NCBI GenBank assembly: GCA_963830545.1
Contig: CAWHMK010000001.1
Location: 1,364,001 to 1,428,000, forward strand
Reading direction: 5' to 3'
Origin: DATGJX01 sp963830545
GTDB taxonomy: Bacteria; Vulcanimicrobiota; Vulcanimicrobiia; Vulcanimicrobiales; Vulcanimicrobiaceae
DNA length: 64,000 nt
The position numbers and the translations under genes are program-made. Within the stretch, counting starts at the first letter, position 1. The number at the start of each line of letters is the position of its first letter. Positions 54,052-62,561 of this stretch are shown piece after piece. The notes below the pieces were generated by a model. The model did no database searches and was not told the origin of the DNA. It saw only the letters and a list, made by a program, of their open reading frames with translations.

Positions 54052-55443
54052 CTAGGAAATTCCGCGCTGTTCTTGCGCGAGAAAGTGTTCCAGCAGCGCG
54101 CGGAGCGTGGCTGGCTCATTGCGCCCCGGCTGCTCGGTGACCTGCTCGAATAAGTACTGCAGCGCATCGCCAACGCGCTTGTCGCCGCGATAGTTCTGCT
54201 CGACCAGGCCCATGGCGACCATCGCTTCAATCACACCTGCGCCGTCGATGCGCAAGTCTTTCACGGAGAACGCCGGCTTGCGCGCAACTTCGGCGTACAC
54301 GCGCGCTTGAAAGCGCTCGTTTGAGTCGTCGCGCTTGGGCAGGCCGCTGCCGGCGATATCGGCTGCCCGCAAAGCGAATTGGCGATCCAAATGCGCGAGG
54401 CCGATCCGCCGGATGAAGCGGCGTATCGCGGCATCGCTCAAATCCGGATCGGCGACGTACATATGCTGGCGCACGAGGCGTTCGACCGTCTCCACCACCT
54501 CGTTCGAAAACCGCAGTCTGCCGAGCATGGTCCGGGCCATATCGGCTCCGACCTGCTCGTGACGATAGAAATGCGGCCCCTCTTTCGTGCGCGATTTGCC
54601 GACGTCGTGCAAGAGCGCGGAAAGCCGCAGCACCAAGTCTCCCGGCGGGACGGCATCCAGCGTCTCGAGATTGTGGCGGTACACGTCGTAGGCGTGCCAC
54701 TCATTTTGCTCGACTCCGACGCCTTCCAGCAATTCCGGCCAAATGTACGCGAGAATGCCCGTTTCGTACAGCAATGCCAAACCGGCGGCCGGTTTGGGCG
54801 CTTGCACGAGCAGTTTCGTAAATTCCTCGGCGATGCGCTCGGGAGAGACGCTTTGCACGAGAGAGGCCGCATTCGTCATGGCGGAACGCGTTTGCGGGCT
54901 GAGCGAATAGCCGAACCGCGCCGCGAATTGCGCTGCGCGCAGCATGCGCAGCGGGTCTTCTTCGAAGGTCCGCGGTGTGAGGATGTCGATTCGCCTCGCG
55001 CGGATATCATCCGAGCCCTGATGTGGGTCGAGGATCTCGCCGGACGGCAGCGCGCGCGCGATCATGTTCATCCGAAAGTCGCGGCGCGCCAGATCGTCCC
55101 CGATCGGCACGTGCGGACCGCTCTCGACGGCGAAATCGCGATGCCCTTGGCCGACGGATCGTTCGCGCCGAGGCAACGCGACGTCGACGGTTCGCCCTTC
55201 GAAGGTCACCTTGAAAACCGCGAACGATGCGCCTACGAGATCGACGCGACCGAGGCGCCGCAAAAGTTCCTGGAGATCTTCCGCCGCCACACCGGCAACG
55301 ACGTAGTCCAAGTCCTTAAGCGGAACGGCGGCGCCCTCTATCTCACGGCGCAGCTCGTCGCGAACGCGGCCGCCTACGGCAAAAAGCGTGCCGGCGGGCA
55401 GAACGTCGACTAAAGCGCGATCGGCGGGAAGCAACTCGTACAT
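54052..55443 (-). CDS. cca: CCA tRNA nucleotidyltransferase with HD domain
   Basis: A 463-residue class II nucleotidyltransferase that adds or repairs the tRNA 3' CCA. The N-terminal catalytic motif is FAVGGRVRDELRR with the DLDYVVAG acidic pair; RRDFRMNMIA and EDPLRMLRAAQFAARFGYSL follow. A central HD domain (LSALLHDVGKSRTKEGPHF) could add phosphohydrolase activity. The stop TAG is part of the Shine-Dalgarno of parA, giving tight coupling. ATG start 55443. Confidence 0.93.
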   Translation of the reverse strand: MYELLPADRALVDVLPAGTLFAVGGRVRDELRREIEGAAVPLKDLDYVVAGVAAEDLQELLRRLGRVDLVGASFAVFKVTFEGRTVDVALPRRERSVGQGHRDFAVESGPHVPIGDDLARRDFRMNMIARALPSGEILDPHQGSDDIRARRIDILTPRTFEEDPLRMLRAAQFAARFGYSLSPQTRSAMTNAASLVQSVSPERIAEEFTKLLVQAPKPAAGLALLYETGILAYIWPELLEGVGVEQNEWHAYDVYRHNLETLDAVPPGDLVLRLSALLHDVGKSRTKEGPHFYRHEQVGADMARTMLGRLRFSNEVVETVERLVRQHMYVADPDLSDAAIRRFIRRIGLAHLDRQFALRAADIAGSGLPKRDDSNERFQARVYAEVARKPAFSVKDLRIDGAGVIEAMVAMGLVEQNYRGDKRVGDALQYLFEQVTEQPGRNEPATLRALLEHFLAQEQRGIS

Positions 55444-55527
55444 AGCGGCTCGAGGCCGCGCTTCGCCTGGAAATGGGCGACCGCCTCGGACGTTCGCGCT
55501 AGGTAACCGCTTACTAATATTTGATGG

Positions 55528-55614
55528 TTACTTAAAATGCGCGGCGGCCACGACGGCGACCAAAGCGGCCAGCATCACGGCCGAGAATAAAAAGTGGCGT
55601 ATGGCGTCGGTCAT
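55528..55614 (-). CDS. Tiny hydrophobic ORF (28 residues)
   Basis: MTDAIRHF followed by a single hydrophobic helix (LFSAVMLAALVAVVAAA) and HFK. GAAGGAAG precedes the ATG. It is in an otherwise empty gap between cca and parS. A single-span microprotein is possible, but chance cannot be excluded without conservation data. Confidence 0.35.
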   Translation of the reverse strand: MTDAIRHFLFSAVMLAALVAVVAAAHFK

Positions 55615-55690
55615 CTTCCTTCTCATTCCAAAGCGTACTACCCATCATGTAACCGGACTATGACATTCGGCGCGACCGCCCGCCCCCCGA

Positions 55691-55706
55691 TGTTTCACGT
55701 GAAACA
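55691..55706. other. parS centromere site
   Basis: TGTTTCACGTGAAACA is a perfect 16-bp palindrome identical to the widely conserved bacterial parS core. It lies in the gap between rsmG and cca, about 7 kb from dnaA and 1.7 kb from parA. It should nucleate ParB clamps and SMC loading. Confidence 0.93.
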
Positions 55707-55717
55707 TTGCGGCGCTC

Positions 55718-55733
55718 AGTTCCGCGTGGAACA
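55718..55733. other. Second, degenerate parS-like site
   Basis: AGTTCCGCGTGGAACA, 11 bp after the perfect parS, retains the GTTnC core and the mirrored GnAAC but differs at several positions. It abuts the rsmG stop. It may be a weaker ParB site. Confidence 0.55.
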
Positions 55734-56417
55734 TTAAGAGAGACAGAGCGGGCGCTTCTCCGGAATGCCGGCGCGCCGCGGAAAACGCTGAGGCGTCGAT
55801 CCGGTTTTCTCCAAGAGCAAAATTCGGCGATCTCCATCGACGGGAATTTCCTGGGTAAGCCGAGCGCCGAGCATCGTTGCCGCATCCGCGACCGCATTGC
55901 GTTCGCGGCGATCCATCCGTCCGCGCTGAAGCACAGCCATGCCGCCCAGGCGAAGGAACGGCAGGGTCAATTCGAGGACGGTCGGTGCGCTGGATACCGC
56001 TCGCGCGGTGGCGCACCCGAATTGTTCGCGCAGATCCGTTTCGCGGGCCGCCTGCTCGGCGCGCTCCGGAATAACGTGCCCCGCGAGGCCCAGCGTCGTC
56101 AGCACCGCTTCCAAGAATGCCGCTTTTTTCGTGGTTGACTCGACGAGCGTAACGGGGACGCCGTAGGCAATCGCTAAGGGGATGGCTGGAAGGCCGCCTC
56201 CAGAGCCGACGTCGATCAAGGGCGAGCCCACGTAACGCCCTATGCTCAAGCTATCGAGAATGTGCGGTGCAAGTTCTTCTGGTGTGGCGGCGCCGCTGAC
56301 GTTGAATCGCCGGTTCGTTTCCAGCAGCAGCGTCCCGTAGTGCGCGAGAGGCTCGATGATTTGCGGATCGACACCGGCGCTGTCGAGAAGGTTTGCGAGT
56401 TCCTCGCGCTCGCTCAT
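55734..56417 (-). CDS. rsmG: 16S rRNA (guanine(527)-N7)-methyltransferase
   Basis: A 227-residue SAM-dependent methyltransferase (GidB). The SAM site is LIDVGSGGGLPAIPLAIA, with RRFNVSGA upstream and the CATARAVSSAPTVLELTLPFL region. Its ATG overlaps the mnmG stop (TGATG), the common gidA-gidB arrangement. The C-terminal tail is about 15 residues longer than usual. Confidence 0.94.
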   Translation of the reverse strand: MSEREELANLLDSAGVDPQIIEPLAHYGTLLLETNRRFNVSGAATPEELAPHILDSLSIGRYVGSPLIDVGSGGGLPAIPLAIAYGVPVTLVESTTKKAAFLEAVLTTLGLAGHVIPERAEQAARETDLREQFGCATARAVSSAPTVLELTLPFLRLGGMAVLQRGRMDRRERNAVADAATMLGARLTQEIPVDGDRRILLLEKTGSTPQRFPRRAGIPEKRPLCLS

Positions 56418-58279
56418 CAGCCCGCTGCGACGTCGGGCGGCCGATGCACGTACAGGCTGAGAATGGCGACGTCCGAGGGCGTGACCCCGGGGATTCGGCC
56501 TGCGGCTCCTAGCGTACGCGGCCGCTGCCCCGTGAGTTTTTCACGCGCCTCGTGCGAAAGCGCAGTGATCGCACCGTAATCGAGCCCGTAGGGAATTGCC
56601 ACGTTCTCCGTCTTCGCCGCTTTTTCCACGGCAAGCTGCTGCCGCCGAACGTATCCCTCGTACTTGAGCTCGATTGCGACGCGCTCGCCCATGTCCCAGG
56701 CGGTATGCGGCATGAACCTCGCGACATCGGCATACTCTACGCTGGGACGGCGCAGCGCATCCGCGATGGTGGCACCGCCCTCGAAGAGTTCCTCACCCAA
56801 GACTCGTACGCCAATGCGCGTGGTCTTGGCGGTCTGTAGACTTCGAACGAGGACTTTCGCGCGAGCCTCGTATGCAGACCAGTCGGCATCGTTAACGAGC
56901 CCGATCGCGCGTCCGACCGGCGAGAGCCGCGTATCCGCGTTATCGTGGCGCAGCAGCATGCGATGTTCGGCGCGGGAGGTCAGCATGCGGTACGGTTCGT
57001 CTACACCTTTGGCAACCAGATCGTCGACGAGCACGCCGATGTATGCCTCGCTGCGTGCCAGACGTAGCGGCTCGCGTCCCAATGCGCTACGCGCTGCGTT
57101 GACGCCCGCGATCAATCCTTGCGCAGCAGCTTCCTCGTAACCGGACGTGCCGTTGAGTTGCCCGCAATGATACAGCCCAGCAACGCGATGCGTTTCGAGC
57201 GTGTCGCGCAGTTGCGTAGGCGGCACCATGTCGTATTCTACCGCGTAACCGGCACGAAGCATCGTTACGTTTTCCAAACCCGGCAACGTGCGCAGCATGT
57301 CGATTTGCACTTCCGCGGGAAGCGACGTCGAAAAACCGCCGACGTACCACGTCGGTTCGTCCCAGCCTTCCGGTTCTATGAAAATTTGATGCGACGGATT
57401 GTGCGCGAACTTGACGACTTTATCCTCGATCGACGGACAGTAACGCGGACCAATTCCTTCGATGAGATCGAGTCCGTAGAGCGGCGAACGATGAAGATTT
57501 TCGCGCACGAGCGCGTGCGTGCGTGCGTTCGTATCGGTGACGTAACACGCCAACTGCCGACCGGCGAAAACTCTTTCGCTAGTATACGAAAACGGCAGCG
57601 GAGCCGTGCTCGGCGCCTGTATTTGCATTGCATCGGCGTCGACGGTGGTCCGATCGATGCGCGGCGGCGTACCGGTCTTCAAACGCTGCGTCGGAAAACC
57701 GAGCGCGCGCAACGCATGCGAAAGTCCCGTCGCAGGCTCTTCGCCGAAGCGGCCTTCAGCCTGCACGACGTCACCGCGAAATGTTTTTCCTCCGAGAAAG
57801 GTTCCGGTTGCGAGCACTACCCGGCGTGCATAATAACGCGCACCGCCGGCGCACGCTACGCCGCGCACTTCGTTCGCGGAGACGATCAGCGATTCGACCA
57901 AGCCTTGCGTGATTTGCAAATTCGCTTGCGCGCGAAGCGTTGCAATCGCGATGCGCGCATATGCGGGCTTATCCGCTAGCGCTCGAAGGGCGCGCACGGC
58001 CGGCCCTTTGGATTCGTTCAAGAATCGTGAGTGCACCGAGCAGCGGTCGATGATTCGTGCCATCTCGCCGCCGAGGGCATCGATTTCGCGAACGAGCTGC
58101 CCCTTCGCGCTGCCGCCGATGGACGGATTGCAGGGCAGCGTGCAAATGCGCTCGGGATCGCCGGTGACCAGCATCGTCGGAACGCCCAAGCGCGCTGAAG
58201 CCAGCGCGGCCTCCAGGCCGGCGTGGCCGCCGCCGACAATGATGACGCCCGCGTCATCGGGGCGAAGCGCGTGATTCAC
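56417..58279 (-). CDS. mnmG: tRNA uridine-5-carboxymethylaminomethyl modification enzyme MnmG
   Basis: A 620-residue FAD enzyme which, with MnmE, modifies U34 of several tRNAs. FAD-binding IIVGGGHAGLEAALA at the N-terminus; CNPSIGGSAKGQLVREIDAL, LATGTFLGG, LKTGTPPRID, the C-terminal MLRHDNADTRLSPVGRAIGL and GRIPGVTPSDVAIL. GTG 58279 start. Full length, no interruption. Confidence 0.97.
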   Translation of the reverse strand: MNHALRPDDAGVIIVGGGHAGLEAALASARLGVPTMLVTGDPERICTLPCNPSIGGSAKGQLVREIDALGGEMARIIDRCSVHSRFLNESKGPAVRALRALADKPAYARIAIATLRAQANLQITQGLVESLIVSANEVRGVACAGGARYYARRVVLATGTFLGGKTFRGDVVQAEGRFGEEPATGLSHALRALGFPTQRLKTGTPPRIDRTTVDADAMQIQAPSTAPLPFSYTSERVFAGRQLACYVTDTNARTHALVRENLHRSPLYGLDLIEGIGPRYCPSIEDKVVKFAHNPSHQIFIEPEGWDEPTWYVGGFSTSLPAEVQIDMLRTLPGLENVTMLRAGYAVEYDMVPPTQLRDTLETHRVAGLYHCGQLNGTSGYEEAAAQGLIAGVNAARSALGREPLRLARSEAYIGVLVDDLVAKGVDEPYRMLTSRAEHRMLLRHDNADTRLSPVGRAIGLVNDADWSAYEARAKVLVRSLQTAKTTRIGVRVLGEELFEGGATIADALRRPSVEYADVARFMPHTAWDMGERVAIELKYEGYVRRQQLAVEKAAKTENVAIPYGLDYGAITALSHEAREKLTGQRPRTLGAAGRIPGVTPSDVAILSLYVHRPPDVAAG

Positions 58280-58324
58280 AACGTTCTATTCTAGCAGGTG
58301 CGACCAACGGGTCCGCGACGAAAG

Positions 58325-58660
58325 ATGATGGCCATGAACGCCGCCTTAACGTATCTTTCTACTGCGCTCGCGCTTACGCTGCTGCTCGGGCAGGTCACCG
58401 ATCGCACCACCGGGCAACCGCTCCGCGGCGTCCACGTGCAACTCCGCAACGGCAGAACGATGCTGCGAGCGGTCACGAATGGCGACGGCCAATTCCGGCT
58501 TGCGGGCGTGCGCCCCGGCGCGCGGACGTTGCGCTATTGGTCCGCCGACGTTCCGCCTGAGAACTTCCCGATCACCGTAAGAGGCACGCGCCAAAATGTG
58601 AATATCACGGCCTGCAGCACGACTCTCGATTACAGTTGCGCGGACGGCGGCGGGAGTTAA
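58325..58660 (+). CDS. Small exported protein with carboxypeptidase-regulatory-like domain
   Basis: About 111 residues. The signal peptide (LTYLSTALALTLLLG) is followed by a CarboxypepD_reg-like beta sandwich: GQVTDRTTGQPLRGVHVQL, VTNGDGQFRLAGVRPG. Two cysteines (ITACSTTLDYSCADG) near the C-terminus may form a disulfide. Starts at ATG 58325, 58328 and 58334 are possible. It is the only plus-strand gene inserted between mnmG and mnmE, separating that conserved pair. Role unknown. Confidence 0.65.
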   Translation: MMAMNAALTYLSTALALTLLLGQVTDRTTGQPLRGVHVQLRNGRTMLRAVTNGDGQFRLAGVRPGARTLRYWSADVPPENFPITVRGTRQNVNITACSTTLDYSCADGGGS

Positions 58661-58673
58661 TGCCCTGCGGCGG

Positions 58674-60039
58674 CTATTTGCCGATGCAGAATCTCGAAAA
58701 GATGCCGGCGAGCAGTTCTTCGTTCGCGGCGTCTCCGCTGATGTGACCCAGTGCGGCAAACGCGCGCTGCAGTTCGCCCACGATAAGATCGACCGGATCT
58801 TCCTGCACGAGCGTACGGCGCGCGTGTTCCAATGCGTCGAGCGCCTGCGCGGCAGCATCGAGCTCAACCAGTGATGCCAAGTGCGGGCGCTCGAGGTCGG
58901 GTAGTTCGCCGCCCCATGCAACGTTCGCGAGCGCGTCGCGAATCGCGTCCAGGCTGCCGGAATCACGCACGCTTCCGCGGATGTGAGTGACGCCGTCGAG
59001 CTGCAGTGCGCCCTCGCTGCCCAGGTCCGCTTTGTTTGCAAAGACGACGCGCGCTCTCTCTTCGGTTTGCTGCAGCAGATTGCGCGTTTCCGCATCCAGC
59101 GGTTGCGAACCGTCGATGACCACGAGCGCTAGGCGCGCAGTCGCGAGCGCGCGCTCCGTACGCGCCATCCCCGCTGCCTCAAGCCGATCCGCGTGTGTGC
59201 GAATACCCGCCGTATCGATCAGACGCATCTGCACGCCGCGCACGGTAATGGACTCTTCGATGGTGTCGCGGGTCGTGCCGGCGATCTCGGAAACCAGGGC
59301 GCGTTCCTCGCCGAGCAGCGCATTGAGCAGCGATGACTTTCCGGCGTTGGGCGGTCCGACGATTGCAACCGGAAGGCCCTCGCGCACGAGCCGGCCGGCT
59401 TCGCCTTCACGCTGCAACCGCTGCAACTCGATTGCGACCGCCTGCAGCTCGCAGTTCCAGCGCCGATCGATCGGGTTCGGGCACCTCGTCGGGAAAATCG
59501 ACTGCGCCGGCCAGCGCTTCGAGCAGCGCGGCGAGTCGAGCGCGCAGCGCTCGGACTTCGTTCGTGAGGCCGCCTCCCAAATTCGCGCGTGCGGCGCGCG
59601 CCGCGGAACGCGTTTCCGCATCGATCAAGTCCGCAACCGCCGCAGCCGCATGCAGGTCGAGCTTGCCGTTCAGAAATGCGCGCTGCGTAAATTCGCCCGC
59701 GCCCGCGTAACGCGCGCCACAGGCGATGAGAGCGCGTACGACCTCGCGCGCAACGACCGGCGAACCGTGCACGTGCAATTCGAGCGTGTCTTCACCGGTG
59801 TAACTGCGCGGCGCGATTGAGAGGATCGCCAGACCGCGATCGATCGAGATGCCGCTTTCATCGACGATCGTCCCATAGGTGGCGACGCGTTCTTCCAACT
59901 CGCCCTTGCAACGAAACAGGCGCGAACCCAACGTTCGCGCCTGCGGCCCGCTCACTCGCACGATCGCGATCGCGCCCCTTCCCGGCGGCGTCGCAACCGC
60001 CGCAATCGTATCGCCCGCGATCGTTTTCAGGGCGCACAC
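58674..60039 (-). CDS. mnmE: tRNA modification GTPase MnmE (interrupted by a frameshift)
   Basis: Partner of MnmG. The N-terminal tetrahydrofolate-binding domain (DTIAAVATPPGRGAIAIVRV, GEFTQRAFLNGKLDLHAAA) is in one frame. The G domain (VGPPNAGKSSLLNALL, DTAGIR, FANKADL) and C-terminal FCIGK, whose Cys is the family hallmark, are in another. Removing one base at 59457-59458 joins them at about 454 residues. The start is GTG 60039, one base after the jag stop. Confidence 0.92.
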
Positions 60040-60040
60040 G

Positions 60041-60679
60041 TCATTTCGGAAAGACGACGACCCTTCGCTCGGGCTCGACACCTTCGGATTCGGTGCGCAC
60101 GTACTGATTTTCAGCCAGTGCGAGATGCACGATCTTCCGTTCCGAGGGCAGCATCGGCTCGAGCCGCTGTGGTTTTTTTTCACGGATGCAGCGCTCGAGC
60201 GTGAGCAGAGCGAGGTTCTTGAGCTGATCGGCGCGGCGCGCTCGATAGCCCTCCGCGTCGATCGTGTAATAACGGCGGTTGCTGCGCACGCCGGCGTTCA
60301 AGATGTTGTTGAACACCAGGTTGAGCGCTTCGAGCGTATTGCCGTGGCGGCCGATGAGCATCGCGAGATCCGGTCCGGTCACTTCGAAATACTCGCCTTC
60401 GGGCCGCGGGATGTACTCGATTTCGAAGTGCGGCACGCCCATGCGCGTGAGAATGTCCACGAGCAGGTCATGGGCAGGCTTCCCCGCTTCCGGCAGCTCG
60501 GCTTTCACACGCGGCGTACGGGGTGCCGGCGCGTTACCGTTGCCATTTCCGTTATCGCGGCGCATGCCGCCGTCCGGGCCGCGCCGGCGTCCGGGACCTG
60601 CGCGCGGTACGCGCGTGCCCGGCTCGCGGTCGCGAATGTCGGAGGGTTGGTCTTCCAATTCGAAATCGTCTTCGAACAT
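60041..60679 (-). CDS. jag: RNA-binding protein KhpB/Jag (KH-R3H)
   Basis: A 212-residue RNA-binding protein, partner of KhpA in RNA control of cell elongation in Gram-positives. A long acidic/low-complexity N-terminus (residues 1-60, with a GNGNGNAPAP stretch) replaces the Jag_N domain. It is followed by a KH domain with LIGRHGNTLEALN and an R3H domain ending PERRVVVFP. Located between yidC and mnmE as in many bacteria. Confidence 0.9.
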   Translation of the reverse strand: MFEDDFELEDQPSDIRDREPGTRVPRAGPGRRRGPDGGMRRDNGNGNGNAPAPRTPRVKAELPEAGKPAHDLLVDILTRMGVPHFEIEYIPRPEGEYFEVTGPDLAMLIGRHGNTLEALNLVFNNILNAGVRSNRRYYTIDAEGYRARRADQLKNLALLTLERCIREKKPQRLEPMLPSERKIVHLALAENQYVRTESEGVEPERRVVVFPK

Positions 60680-60682
60680 CGG

Positions 60683-61583
60683 TTATCGTTTTGCGCCTTT
60701 CTTTTTCTTCGCCGGCTTGGACGTGCTGCCGGCCGGCCTTGCGGCGCCGTTGCCGGCGATCGCTTTCTGCGGTTTGACGTCTTGCGGAATGTCGGTGATG
60801 GCGTGTTCGTTGTCGAGCACGGAAAGCGGCTGATGATATTTCTTGAGCAGATAAAACTGCTGGCCCATCGTGAACAGGTTGTACGAGAACCAATATAGGA
60901 TCATCGCGGAGGGCCACTTGTACCGGAAACCGATGTACGCGAACATCAGCGGAGAGATCCAGGCCATGAGTTTCTGCGTTTGCGCCTGCTGCGGATCGGT
61001 CGACGGCATCGTGCCGTAGCGCGCGATGAAATACATCGAGGCCATGTAGATCAGCAGCAGCACCAAGTCCGGCAATCCCAGACTCGCGGCGAGCAGCGGC
61101 GCATTCCAAACAGGTAAGTTGGGCAGATGCTGCGTGAATGGGGCGCCGATCCACATCCACTTCTGGTTTTGGTAGAGCGGGCGGTACGGATCGGTTACGA
61201 CCGCATAGTACACGCTGATGATGAACGGATACTGTACCAGCATCGGCCAGCAGCCCGCGAGCGGGTTGGCGCCGTTCTTTTTGTACAGACTCCATCGTTT
61301 CTTTTTGATAGCGCTGCGGATCGCTCTTGCCGTATTTTTCCTGGAGTTTTTTCAGTTGCGGCGCAAGGTGCTGCATCTTGACCATCGCCGAGAACTGTTT
61401 GGCGTTGAGCGGCCAAAAGATCAGTTTCAAGCCCAGCGCGAAGATGATCAAACTCCAGCCGGGGTTGCGGACGACCTTGTTGATGCCGCTGATGATTGTG
61501 GCGATGACGTCTACGAGCGGGCGGATCCAACTAGGCGCGAGGAACGCGTGATGCGCCGCCGCAGCGGCTAGCAAGAAGTGCAA
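60683..61583 (-). CDS. yidC: Membrane protein insertase YidC (interrupted by a frameshift)
   Basis: A short YidC of about 299 residues, lacking the large periplasmic P1 domain of E. coli. The N-terminal TM and the first conserved segment (GWSLIIFALGLKLIFWPLN, MVKMQHLAPQLKKLQEKYG) are in one frame. The rest (MLVQYPFIISVYYAV, LLIYMASMYFIA) is in another. Deleting one base near 61286-61291 gives LYKKNGANPLAGCWPMLVQY at the junction, an exact family match. A basic Lys-rich C-terminal tail (KPAKKKKGAKR) may contact ribosomes. Start TTG 61583. Confidence 0.92.
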
Positions 61584-61586
61584 AGT

Positions 61587-61802
61587 TTACCTTTCGGGGA
61601 CGGGGTCGAAGCCGCCGGGATGCAGCGGGTGACATTTGGCAAGACGCTTTGCCGCCAGGATACCTCCGCGCGCCAGCCCGTGTTTCGCGATGGCCAGCGC
61701 TGCGTACTCCGAGCAGCTCGGGTAGAACCGGCATGCCGGCGGCAACAACGGCGAAACGATTCGCTTATACAGGCGCAGCAGGAAGAGGGCTGCGGCGCGC
61801 AT
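61587..61802 (-). CDS. yidD: Membrane protein insertion efficiency factor YidD
   Basis: A 71-residue YidD, with the invariant CRFYPSCSEYA and CHPLHPGGFDPVP motifs. It assists membrane protein insertion by YidC. ATG 61802 overlaps the rnpA stop (TGATG); GTG 61805 is also possible. Order rpmH-rnpA-yidD-yidC is the canonical one. Confidence 0.95.
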   Translation of the reverse strand: MRAAALFLLRLYKRIVSPLLPPACRFYPSCSEYAALAIAKHGLARGGILAAKRLAKCHPLHPGGFDPVPER

Positions 61803-62122
61803 CACGCGAGCGCCTGGCGCACTTCGTCACACAAGTCGGCATAGGATACCGCAGCGGCCGAAGGTCGCGCAGTGACGAGCAGTCGCAGGCGCGTCTGCGG
61901 GACGAGGAGATCGTGCAGTGAAGCCGCGAGACGGCGGCGCACCCGATTGCGAACGACGGCGGTGCCGACACTTTTGGAAACCGTTATGCCGACGAGCGGA
62001 CGCTCGTCGTGCGGGGCGGCCTCGGCGCGATAAAACGTGAGGTTCGCCGTGGCCGTACGCCGGCCGCGCTGGCGCAGGCGGTTGAAATCCGCCGTGCGGC
62101 GCAGGCTGGCGAAGGAGCGCAT
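61802..62122 (-). CDS. rnpA: Ribonuclease P protein component
   Basis: A 106-residue basic protein that aids the RNase P ribozyme. The RNR motif AVVRNRVRRRLAASL and N-terminal LRRTADFNRL are characteristic. ATG 62122 overlaps the rpmH stop (TGATG), so the pair is translationally coupled. Confidence 0.94.
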   Translation of the reverse strand: MRSFASLRRTADFNRLRQRGRRTATANLTFYRAEAAPHDERPLVGITVSKSVGTAVVRNRVRRRLAASLHDLLVPQTRLRLLVTARPSAAAVSYADLCDEVRQALA

Positions 62123-62256
62123 CAGACCGTCAGGCGCTTGCGGCCCTTCTTGCGGCGCGCGTTGATGACGCGCCGGCCGTTTTTGCTCGCCATGCGTTCG
62201 AGGAAGCCGTGCACGCGCTTGCGGCGGCGGTTGTGCGGCTGAAAGGTCCGCTTCAT
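62122..62256 (-). CDS. rpmH: 50S ribosomal protein bL34
   Basis: A 44-residue highly basic protein: MKRTFQPHNRRRKRVHGF at the start and ARRKKGRKRLTV at the end, unmistakable bL34. ATG 62256 is preceded by AGGA and AGGAG. First gene of the rpmH-rnpA-yidD-yidC-jag-mnmE unit, driven by the promoter at 62319-62348. Confidence 0.97.
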   Translation of the reverse strand: MKRTFQPHNRRRKRVHGFLERMASKNGRRVINARRKKGRKRLTV

Positions 62257-62318
62257 GGTCCTGGTGTTCTCCTACGGGGAAAATGCGGCAGCCTCGGCCG
62301 CAAGGGGCACAGCCACCT

Positions 62319-62348
62319 AGTATAGGACCGCCCGCGCCGGAGCGTCAA
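62319..62348 (-). promoter_or_regulatory. Sigma-70-like promoter of rpmH
   Basis: On the minus strand TTGACG (62348-62343) and TATACT (62324-62319) are 18 bp apart, the same -35 and spacing as the rpmA promoter. The predicted start is near 62312, leaving a leader of about 55 bases. Confidence 0.7.
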
Positions 62349-62404
62349 GCGTCTTACCCGCGGGCCTCCCATCGATCTTGGAAAACGGCCCATCCGCGCT
62401 CGCT

Positions 62405-62434
62405 CTCCACACGTGTGGAGAACGCTGTGGAAAC
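62405..62434. promoter_or_regulatory. Palindrome and DnaA-box-like cluster
   Basis: CTCCACACGTGTGGAG (62405-62420) is a perfect 16-bp palindrome made of two head-to-head DnaA-box-like halves. TGTGGAGAA (62414-62422) has one mismatch from the DnaA box, and TGTGGAAAC (62426-62434) two. The palindrome could bind DnaA as a dimer or another origin regulator. Confidence 0.6.
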
Positions 62435-62561
62435 TTCCTCCTCATGCCGTCTTAATGTTAGGGGAATCGCCCCATTTCGCAAGGGTTTTTGCGCATGTCA
62501 AGGGCTCGGCCGAAACGTGCGCGGTGCGCGGATTTCCTCGTAAAATCGTGAGTTTTACACC

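Noticed and set aside
13680..61583. Pseudogenes for hldA, purH, rnc, fabF, obgE, mreD, mnmE, yidC and nrfD-like
   Set aside because: Each is intact after one-base removal (two in fabF) and many are normally essential; an assembly artefact explains them better.
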